From Erwinia sp. 198 (GTDB lineage Bacteria > Pseudomonadota > Gammaproteobacteria > Enterobacterales > Enterobacteriaceae), in assembly GCF_003937915.1 (NCBI RefSeq), contig NZ_RHUM01000013.1, positions 62,001 to 126,000 on the forward strand: a stretch of 64,000 nucleotides of DNA. Direction: 5' to 3'. Of this stretch, positions 57,235 through 64,000 are shown one piece after another. The position numbers and the translations under genes were made by a program. How positions within the stretch are numbered: the first letter of the stretch is position 1; each line of letters begins with the position of its first letter. The notes beneath the pieces were generated by a model. The model worked only from the letters and a program-made list of their open reading frames with translations. It was not told where the DNA came from and searched no databases.

Positions 57235-58094
57235 AGCGGCCTCTTCTTCAGGGGGGCGATCAAGCGTTTGCGGATGTCTTCAATTTCCGCTGCATTGGCC
57301 GGGGTATGCATAATGATGCGGAGATCGATACGGCGATTCATCGCCATATTTTGCGGTGTGTCATTCGGCTTCACCGGACGCATTTTACCGTAGCCTGCCA
57401 CAGAAAGAACGGGTTGGCTGCGCATATTAAAATGTGCGACCAGGTCTGGCGCTGCGGCAAGCATACTGGTAAACGTGGTGATGGCTCGGTTAGTCGAAAG
57501 GTTCAGGTTATAAACATCTTCGCCTTTGGAATCGGTGTGCCCCTCAATCTGTACCGCTTCAATAATGGCAAACGAAGGATTACAGCTTTTATCCCATCCG
57601 ACGCTTTGGCTGAAGGTATAGCAGGGCAGCAGGGAATCGAGCGTCTTCGCCAATGCTTCGACGATTTTTCGCTTATCGTCGCTTAGCGTATAGCTATTGC
57701 TGATAAACAAACCTTCCCCCTGAAAGCGCAGTGTGCCTTCTTCAGGAATGACATCAACCGGCAGTTCAGGAAACGACTGCTTTAGATTATTGCGCAATTG
57801 ATAGAGTAAGTTGAGCCGGGCAGCAGCAGCCTGCGACATATACTGTTCCAGCGGATCAACCTGCTTTAACAATGCGATCTCAGCGCGTAAATCCACGATG
57901 GTTTTATCGCGTGTTTGTATCGCCTGTTCATACTCATCACGCGGGACGGTGTTTTTATCGTTGTAACGGCTGGCAAAAAAAGCGAGCAGCACCATGACAA
58001 TGAAAAGAAAGCTGACCGTCATATCTGTCATCGAGACAAAAACGGACTCTTCTTCCTCTTCATGTGAGCGCTTACGGCTGGCGTTGGCTCTCAT
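57231..58094 (-). CDS. zorB: Zorya protein ZorB (MotB/OmpA-like)
   Basis: 287 residues. One N-terminal transmembrane helix follows an acidic stretch: VSMTDMTVSFLFIVMVLLAF, with Asp24 in the proton-binding position of MotB-like proteins. The periplasmic OmpA-like peptidoglycan-binding domain reads VQIEGHTDSKGEDVYNLNLS and MNRRIDLRI. Two ZorB with five ZorA make an ion-driven rotary motor in the inner membrane. It overlaps zorA and zorC by 4 bp. Confidence 0.95.
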   Translation of the reverse strand: MRANASRKRSHEEEEESVFVSMTDMTVSFLFIVMVLLAFFASRYNDKNTVPRDEYEQAIQTRDKTIVDLRAEIALLKQVDPLEQYMSQAAAARLNLLYQLRNNLKQSFPELPVDVIPEEGTLRFQGEGLFISNSYTLSDDKRKIVEALAKTLDSLLPCYTFSQSVGWDKSCNPSFAIIEAVQIEGHTDSKGEDVYNLNLSTNRAITTFTSMLAAAPDLVAHFNMRSQPVLSVAGYGKMRPVKPNDTPQNMAMNRRIDLRIIMHTPANAAEIEDIRKRLIAPLKKRPL

Positions 58095-60127
58095 GAGATT
58101 CGCCCTTGTTTCGGCGCGAAGTTTTCAGCCTGATCGACAATGCTCTGCATTGTGTCCAATGCTGGCATGAGTTCATTCTGCAAGGTTTTGACATGATCGA
58201 AGAGCGTTTCAACCGATGTGGCAACTTGCTGTTGGTAGCTGTCGAATGCCTTGCCAAGTTTCTCGTCAATGCCATCCAGACGTTCGCCCTGACCGCGTAA
58301 AGCCGCAATCAAAGACTGGAGATTAGTCAGCGTGGATTCAACCGCACGATGTTGCCCACCCAGTGTCTCTTGTGCAGCTGAAAGCGTCATTGCAGATTGT
58401 TCAGCATTGGTTTTAGCGGCTTGAGCGATAGCCGACAGGCTATTCTCACTGCTCTCACGCAGCTGGCGCGTGCTGACTTCAATACGCTCCATCATCGCCC
58501 GAATCGGATCGGCGGCGCTGGCCAATGATTGTGCAGATGTGCGGAAGCTACCTGAAGCGTTCTCCGAGGCGACAGCACCTTCTTTAATCCCATCAGAAGC
58601 GCGGCGTAATGCAGTGCTGGTTTCGGTCAGCATACCCATCACGTCTTCCAGTTTTTCTGCAATAGTAGAAAGAGGGGAAAGCAGTTCGCTGCTGGCTTTC
58701 TGTGTCATCGCTTCAGTGGCTTTGGTAATTTCACCTGCGGTATTGCCAAAAGCACCCAGTACTTGTGTAGCAGCCTGCCCAATAGCTTCGCTTGCTTGTG
58801 ACGCTGATTCCGACAGGCGGGCCTGTGCCGCTTCAGCTCCCTGTTTTGCGGCAGTTTCGAGTTCGGTACGAATACCCAGAGCGGCGGCTTTCATATCGGC
58901 AGCCGCTTCGCCCATGGCTCGCGCACCCTCACCGGTATTGTCTTTGATGCCTTGCAGGGTTGAGTTCATGGTCGCCAACAGATTTTCGGCACCTTGATTA
59001 AATGCTGATGTTGCTGTATCTGCCGTTTGCTGCATACCATCACGCAATGTTTCCACCGCCTGGCCTAAGCGTCCAATTGCGCCTTCCATTTCGTTGCCCA
59101 TTTTTCCGGAGCTTTGATCCATACGCTCAGCCAGCAATTTAATCTGGTCTCCTGCCAGGGAAATACGTTCGCTGGCTTGTGCCAGAGCCCGACCAACATC
59201 TTCAGAAAAACGTGAGGAGAGGTTTTGTACCATTTCTCCCACACCATCGTTTCCCAACCGGCTGACCTGCTCGATAACCGGCGTAATAGCCGTACTAATG
59301 GACTCAGAGATCGCTCTTGGAAGGTCTTCGCGCAGCGGACGGCCAATCTCAGCAGCCATTTCCAGTCCCAGCTTGCGGAAATGCTCACGGCTCTCGATGG
59401 TGGCTTTCAACTGGCGAATAGAAAGGTCTTCGAGGCTAATAAACGTCAGACGCTTTTCAATCAGGCTATTAAGGCCATGAACCGCTTTTTCTAAATGTGA
59501 CGTACCGCGTCTTAAAGCTACGGTAAAGACAATCGAACAGCAGAGACCGGTCAGGGACATGATGAATTTTGCTGAAGCGATGGTAAGTAAACCCTCTAAG
59601 GCTGCACTCCCGCCGTCATCCAGAGAAGTACTCATTGAGTTAAGCGCAGAAATCAGGCCCAGAAAGGTGAGGGATAGCCCTATAGTTACAAACAGCCCCG
59701 GAACGATACGCCAGAAGCCTTGCGTAAAGTGCAGGTCATCCAGATTAAAAAATTGGCTGGGACGGACCGCATTGCGCACCACAGGAGGCCCGTCCCGATC
59801 GTCAATCACATGGGTTTCACGATATTCTTTCCATGCTTCTGCTACATTTTTTTGTTCTTCCGTTTTATCGGCTGCCGCAATGCTGGCGTCGATTTCAGTC
59901 ACATGCTGGCTGAACTGATCTTCAGGCGTGTTTACGATAATGCTGTGGATACTGCTAAGAGCCTTACGGCGACGTTTTACCAGCTTGCGCCAGCGGACAA
60001 CGGCAAAGCAAAGCGTGGCAACCAGCAGGATAGTTACAAATCCAGGGGCAGCATCATTTTTTAAAACTGAAGCGATAGACAAAATGCCATTACGCACCAG
60101 CACGCCGGGAAGCAGCAGCGAATCCAT
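58091..60127 (-). CDS. zorA: Zorya protein ZorA (MotA-like motor with tail)
   Basis: 678 residues. The MotA/ExbB-like part has hydrophobic segments at about 29-46, 140-160 (VPGLFVTIGLSLTFLGLISA) and 190-212 (FIMSLTGLCCSIVFTVALRR). From about residue 230 a long helical, Ala/Glu/Gln-rich tail extends into the cytoplasm (LRDGMQQTADTATSAFNQGA). This tail is characteristic of ZorA and needed for signalling in the described system. It is the first gene of the zorABCD run. Confidence 0.95.
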   Translation of the reverse strand: MDSLLLPGVLVRNGILSIASVLKNDAAPGFVTILLVATLCFAVVRWRKLVKRRRKALSSIHSIIVNTPEDQFSQHVTEIDASIAAADKTEEQKNVAEAWKEYRETHVIDDRDGPPVVRNAVRPSQFFNLDDLHFTQGFWRIVPGLFVTIGLSLTFLGLISALNSMSTSLDDGGSAALEGLLTIASAKFIMSLTGLCCSIVFTVALRRGTSHLEKAVHGLNSLIEKRLTFISLEDLSIRQLKATIESREHFRKLGLEMAAEIGRPLREDLPRAISESISTAITPVIEQVSRLGNDGVGEMVQNLSSRFSEDVGRALAQASERISLAGDQIKLLAERMDQSSGKMGNEMEGAIGRLGQAVETLRDGMQQTADTATSAFNQGAENLLATMNSTLQGIKDNTGEGARAMGEAAADMKAAALGIRTELETAAKQGAEAAQARLSESASQASEAIGQAATQVLGAFGNTAGEITKATEAMTQKASSELLSPLSTIAEKLEDVMGMLTETSTALRRASDGIKEGAVASENASGSFRTSAQSLASAADPIRAMMERIEVSTRQLRESSENSLSAIAQAAKTNAEQSAMTLSAAQETLGGQHRAVESTLTNLQSLIAALRGQGERLDGIDEKLGKAFDSYQQQVATSVETLFDHVKTLQNELMPALDTMQSIVDQAENFAPKQGRIS

Positions 60128-60497
60128 TTTTACACCATAGATAACAATAAGAAGGGGAGTGTTTCTTTTGGGAATACTCTAATATATTTCATTATTCTTA
60201 TCTATCTTAACAGCACGTCTTAAGAAGAAGTGTGAGTTCTACATTTTTACTTTTAATAATCAACAAATTAATTGGCTTTTTCCGCAACCTTGGCCGGTGG
60301 ATTTAAAGGGAAGCATTAGTTTTTCAGGGGGTTTCTGAAGCTAAGGGGAAGATTTACAGAGGGAAATTTGGTGCTTGTGCTTGCGCACATGCGATGTATG
60401 ATTTTACCCATCTCATTTATTGCCCTCCGTTTGCCGTTTCGACAGGCTGTCGACCGCATGCGGCAGGTAGTGTATTCAACGTTTTTCCGGAATTCCT
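60128..60497. other. Divergent promoter region of zorA and hsdM
   Basis: About 370 bp, A/T-rich and free of genes. On the minus strand TATATT near 60183 is a possible zorA -10. The hsdM side has GTTTTTCCGGAATTCCTATG at its start. No operator repeat stands out. Confidence 0.45.
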
Positions 60498-62858
60498 ATG
60501 TCTGACAAAAATTTTTCGCAAACGGCTGCCTTTATCTGGTCTGTCGCTGACCTACTGCGCGGTGATTTCAAACAGTCTCAGTATGGGCGAGTGATCCTGC
60601 CCTTTACGCTGTTGCGCCGTCTTGAGTGTGTGCTGGCGGAGACTAAAGACGCGGTGGTGGCGAAATATGATGAATTAAAAACCAGCCCGCTGCCGGAAGA
60701 TGCGAAAGAGAAGTTTCTGCTGCGCACCAGCACATTTTCCTTCTTCAACACCTCGAAGATGGATTTGGGCAAAATGGGGCAGAATGACATCAAAGCCAAC
60801 CTGGAAAGCTATGTGCAGGCGTTTTCACCGGATGCGCGTGAGATCTTCGAACACTTCAAATTCGGTGAGTTTGTCGGTCTGCTGGAAGATGCCAACCTGC
60901 TGTTTAAAGTGGTAAAGAAATTCGCTACCACCGATTTGAGCCCGAAAGCCATTTCCAACCATGATATGGGCCTGGTGTTTGAAGAGCTTATCCGTCGTTT
61001 TGCGGAAAGTTCCAACGAGACCGCCGGTGAACACTTTACGCCACGCGATATCGTACGCCTGACCACCTCGCTGGTGTTTATGGAAGATGATGAAGCGCTA
61101 ACGCAGGACGGCATCATCCGCACCATTTACGACCCTACGGCCGGGACCGGTGGCTTCCTCTCTTCAGGCATGGAATATGTGCACGAGCTGAACCCTAACG
61201 CAGTGATGCGTGCCTTTGGCCAGGAGCTGAACCCGGAATCCTACGCTATCTGTAAAGCCGACATGCTGATCAAAGGTCAGGACGTCAGCCGCATTAAGCT
61301 GGGTAACACCCTCTCTAACGACCAGCTTCCGCAGGACCAGTTTGACTACATGCTTTCTAACCCACCGTTTGGCGTGGACTGGAAGAAGATTGAGGGTGAG
61401 ATTAACGACGAGCATACGCAGAAGGGCTTTAACGGTCGCTTTGGCCCGGGCCTGCCGCGTGTTTCTGACGGCTCGCTGCTGTTCCTGATGCACCTGATCA
61501 GCAAAATGCGCGACAACCACAACGTGGATGGCACAGTGAGCAACGGCGGGCGTATCGGGATTATCCTTAACGGTTCCCCACTGTTTACCGGTGGTGCGGG
61601 CAGCGGTGAGAGCGAGATCCGTCGCTACATTCTGGAAGCCGATTTGCTGGAAGGGATTGTCGCGCTGCCGACGGACATGTTCTATAACACCGGTATTGCC
61701 ACCTACGTCTGGATCCTCTCTAACAAGAAAGCGCCTGAGCGTAAAGGCAAAGTACAGTTGATCGACGGCAGCAACTTGTATATCAAGATGCGAAAATCTC
61801 TAGGCTCCAAGCGAAATCGAATAAACAAAGCTTATCGAAAAATCATTACTCAAACCTTCGGTGATTTTGAGGTGGTGGATGCCACAACCCTGGAAGAACT
61901 GGGTCTGGAAAAAGCTGCGGAGCAAAAATCCAGCCGTGGTCGTCAGCCTGCCTCTGCTAAAACCGAAGCGCCGAAAACCTTCGCCAGCAAGATCTTTAAC
62001 AGCACCGATTTTGGCTATCGCCGCCTGACCATTGAACGCCCGCTGCGGTTATCTGCTCAAGTCACGGATGAGGCGATTGCGACTCTGCGCTTTGCGCCGA
62101 AGCCGTTTAATGCGCCAATGGAACGTCTGTATGAAGAGTTCGCAGCCCAATGGCAGGCGGATAACTACGGTGATTTCTCCGAACTGGAAGCCGATGCGCG
62201 CGCCATCATCAAAGCCGAATTTGCCGAGCTGAAAGAGAAGCAGATTAAAGACCTGCTCGACAGCAAACTGTGGCTGGCACAGCGCGGGTTGATGGAAAAA
62301 GCACAGCAGATTCAGACGGCTTTGGGTACGCAGGCGGGTGGTAAAATGCTGGTGAGCAACGACTTCAACCAGTTCCAGCTGACCCTGAAAGGGGCCATCA
62401 AAACAGCCGGCGTGAAGCTGGATGCGAAAGAGAACAAACAGTTTATCGAGGCTATCACAACGAAAAACCCGGAAGCAGAGCCGGTGGTGAAGAAGGTTCT
62501 GAAAGAAGCCGTTCAGCCGCTGTACGGGGCATTTGAGTACAAAGGCAAAGTGGTTGAGTTCGAACAGGACGGCGAGCTGCGTGATAATGAAAACGTGCCG
62601 CTGAATACAGCAGTATCCACCAGCGACCTGATTGAAAACTACTTCAAAGCGGAAGTACTTCCGCACGTGAATGACGCCTGGATCAACGCCGATAAGCGTG
62701 ATGCGAAAGATGGTGAGGTGGGGATTGTTGGTTACGAGATTCCATTTAACCGCCATTTCTATGTCTATCAGCCACCGCGTCCGCTGGAAGAGATTGATGC
62801 CGATCTGGATGCGGTCAGCGCCGAGATTATGAAGCTGCTGCAGGAGGTCCATTCCTGA
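60498..62858 (+). CDS. hsdM: Type I restriction-modification methyltransferase subunit HsdM
   Basis: 786 residues. An N-terminal helical domain ([20 protein letters not shown]) precedes an N6-adenine methyltransferase: motif [14 protein letters not shown] (Asp212) and motif [10 protein letters not shown] (Asn288). The C-terminal third (from about 480) carries specificity-subunit contacts and a coiled region. It modifies host DNA at the site set by HsdS. The stop overlaps hsdS (TGATG). It is divergent from zorA. Confidence 0.95.
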   Translation: MSDKNFSQTAAFIWSVADLLRGDFKQSQYGRVILPFTLLRRLECVLAETKDAVVAKYDELKTSPLPEDAKEKFLLRTSTFSFFNTSKMDLGKMGQNDIKANLESYVQAFSPDAREIFEHFKFGEFVGLLEDANLLFKVVKKFATTDLSPKAISNHDMGLVFEELIRRFAESSNETAGEHFTPRDIVRLTTSLVFMEDDEALTQDGIIRTIYDPTAGTGGFLSSGMEYVHELNPNAVMRAFGQELNPESYAICKADMLIKGQDVSRIKLGNTLSNDQLPQDQFDYMLSNPPFGVDWKKIEGEINDEHTQKGFNGRFGPGLPRVSDGSLLFLMHLISKMRDNHNVDGTVSNGGRIGIILNGSPLFTGGAGSGESEIRRYILEADLLEGIVALPTDMFYNTGIATYVWILSNKKAPERKGKVQLIDGSNLYIKMRKSLGSKRNRINKAYRKIITQTFGDFEVVDATTLEELGLEKAAEQKSSRGRQPASAKTEAPKTFASKIFNSTDFGYRRLTIERPLRLSAQVTDEAIATLRFAPKPFNAPMERLYEEFAAQWQADNYGDFSELEADARAIIKAEFAELKEKQIKDLLDSKLWLAQRGLMEKAQQIQTALGTQAGGKMLVSNDFNQFQLTLKGAIKTAGVKLDAKENKQFIEAITTKNPEAEPVVKKVLKEAVQPLYGAFEYKGKVVEFEQDGELRDNENVPLNTAVSTSDLIENYFKAEVLPHVNDAWINADKRDAKDGEVGIVGYEIPFNRHFYVYQPPRPLEEIDADLDAVSAEIMKLLQEVHS

Positions 62859-64000
62859 TGGCTAAGTATAAAGCGTATCCGGAGTATAAGGATTCTGGGG
62901 TTGAGTGGTTGGGGACGATCCCAACATCATGGCAAATGTGGAAATTATCACATGCTTATGAAGTTATTGGTTCAGGGACAACCCCGACCTCGGATAATGA
63001 ATCTTATTTTCAAGGAGATATACCATGGGTTACAACTGGTGAACTTCGAGAAAAAATTATTTATGACACTGATAAGAAGGTTAAGGAATCTACCTTACAG
63101 ATTTTTTCTGCTTTAAAAATCCATCCAGCAGGCTCTGTAGTTATTGCTATGTATGGAGCAACAATTGGAAGATTAGGTATTCTTGGTGTTGATGCAACAA
63201 CTAATCAAGCATGTTGCGTAATGACGAAGTCTAAAGTCATTAACAATCAATATCTTTATTTTTGGTTGCAGGCATATAGGACTGACATTATTCGTCTTTC
63301 CTCTGGTGGAGGGCAGCCTAATATAAATCAAGAAAAAGTTTCATCTTTGAAAGTGTCTGCCCCCGCATTAAACGACCAAGCATTTATCGTTGCCTTTTTA
63401 GATCACGAAACCGCAAAAATCGATAACCTAATCGAGAAGCAACAGCAACTGATTGAACTACTGAAAGAAAAACGTCAGGCAGTGATTAGCCATGCTGTCA
63501 CCAAAGGGCTAAACCCTGGTGTGCCGATGAAAGATTCTGGTGTAGAGTGGTTGGGGGAAATCCCTAGCCATTGGGAAATGAAAAGGTTAGCTTATATTGG
63601 TAGTGCAAGAAATGGTCTAACTTATTCTCCAGAAAACATAACTGATCAAGAATCAGGTGTTTTAGTATTAAGGTCATCAAATATTCAAAACTCAAGCCTT
63701 TGCTTTGATGATAATGTCTACGTTGATAGTATCATCCCTGAACAATTTCTAGTAAAAGAAAATGATTTACTTATCTGCTCGAGAAATGGCAGCCGTAATT
63801 TAATCGGGAAAAATGCTCTTATTAGCAAAGATGCTGAAGGAATGGCATTTGGTGCTTTCATGGCTATATTCAGAAGTCAAATAAACACATACATTTTTTG
63901 GGTTTTAAATTCCCCGCTATTTGATTATCAGTCTGGATCTTTTTTAACTTCAACTATTAATCAGTTAACTATTGGTAACCTTAATAGCATGGAAATTCCA
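62858..64000 (+). CDS. hsdS: Type I specificity subunit HsdS, partial at right edge
   Basis: 381 codons before the window ends. Two target-recognition domains each open with the repeat DSGVEWLG-IP (near residues 12 and 226) and are separated by a conserved helix (FLDHETAKIDNLIEKQQQLI). The halves have different variable cores, as expected for a bipartite target. The A/T-rich TRD codons contrast with the hsdM sequence, a sign of recombination in the specificity gene. hsdR is presumably further right. Confidence 0.92.
   Translation, partial: MAKYKAYPEYKDSGVEWLGTIPTSWQMWKLSHAYEVIGSGTTPTSDNESYFQGDIPWVTTGELREKIIYDTDKKVKESTLQIFSALKIHPAGSVVIAMYGATIGRLGILGVDATTNQACCVMTKSKVINNQYLYFWLQAYRTDIIRLSSGGGQPNINQEKVSSLKVSAPALNDQAFIVAFLDHETAKIDNLIEKQQQLIELLKEKRQAVISHAVTKGLNPGVPMKDSGVEWLGEIPSHWEMKRLAYIGSARNGLTYSPENITDQESGVLVLRSSNIQNSSLCFDDNVYVDSIIPEQFLVKENDLLICSRNGSRNLIGKNALISKDAEGMAFGAFMAIFRSQINTYIFWVLNSPLFDYQSGSFLTSTINQLTIGNLNSMEIP

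Larger units (their letters stand above)
46919..64000 (+). mobile_element. Integrative defence island at tRNA-Ile2, right end outside window
   Basis: Bounded on the left by the partial tRNA-Ile2 copy, then a P4-like integrase and only defence genes: an HNH nuclease, McrBC, type I Zorya and type I restriction-modification. No second att copy is seen up to 64000, so the element runs on. Orientation is unusual: the integrase lies beside the partial tRNA copy, so the full tRNA should be at the far end. Confidence 0.75.

Noticed and set aside
62049-62852. 267-codon minus-strand open frame
   Set aside because: Antisense to hsdM; no independent signal.

Overview
The window reads as a chromosomal segment of an enterobacterium, most likely Erwiniaceae (Pantoea, Erwinia or Mixta relatives). 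The basis is gene content and order: dolP-diaA-yraN-lpoA, rsmI, rnpB, yhaK/yhaJ, yqjG-yqjF-yqjK-yqjE-yqjD-yqjC-mzrA-yqjA, sstT, alx, ygjR, ygjP, rlmG and fadH are the E. coli 68-70 min genes in a compressed order. No database was searched. All family names come from recognising motifs and remembered homologues.

Region 1 (1-32.4 kb) is core chromosome. It opens with the end of a D-glucosaminate catabolic operon (dgaE, dgaF) and a PRD/PTS-type regulator, then a secreted GH3 glycosidase. Next come an envelope/replication block (dolP, diaA, yraN, lpoA) divergent from rsmI, and rnpB with a duplicated 3' end. The yhaK/yhaJ/yqj block follows, and inside it lies an orphan microcin-like double-glycine-leader peptide (14872-15159). 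Then come sstT, alx with its yybP-ykoY leader, ygjR, a CLC channel, ygjP, a thioredoxin-like gene, rlmG, a YfiH-like gene, fadH, an AI-2E-type permease, and a FAD monooxygenase with a near-perfect Fur box.

Region 2 (32.4-46.9 kb) is a graveyard of mobile DNA. It starts with an orphan DUF3289/DUF943 pair. It then holds a decayed slice of a P2-like prophage (lysB-lysC-R-S-[HEPN moron]-V-W-J'-FI') carrying nonsense mutations and frameshifts. The broken tail-sheath gene is joined directly to the last ~300 bp of a tyrosine integrase. After that come small conserved genes, a NucS/DUF91-like nuclease gene cut by a dead IS3-family element (IS1222-like), an intact orphan RNase A-like toxin with a candidate immunity gene, and further IS scraps.

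Region 3 (46.9 kb to the right edge) is a defence island. It begins at a 47-nt copy of the 3' end of tRNA-Ile2 (CAU) and an intact P4-like integrase. An HNH nuclease follows, then a tightly coupled minus-strand block reading zorA-zorB-zorC-zorD-mcrB-mcrC (type I Zorya plus a McrBC-type restriction system). Divergent from it is a type I restriction-modification operon (hsdM-hsdS), whose hsdS runs off the window. The island layers a proposed membrane-anchored sensor/effector (Zorya), modified-DNA restriction (McrBC) and sequence-specific restriction (Hsd). The recombination scars to its left suggest repeated island insertion at one tRNA locus.
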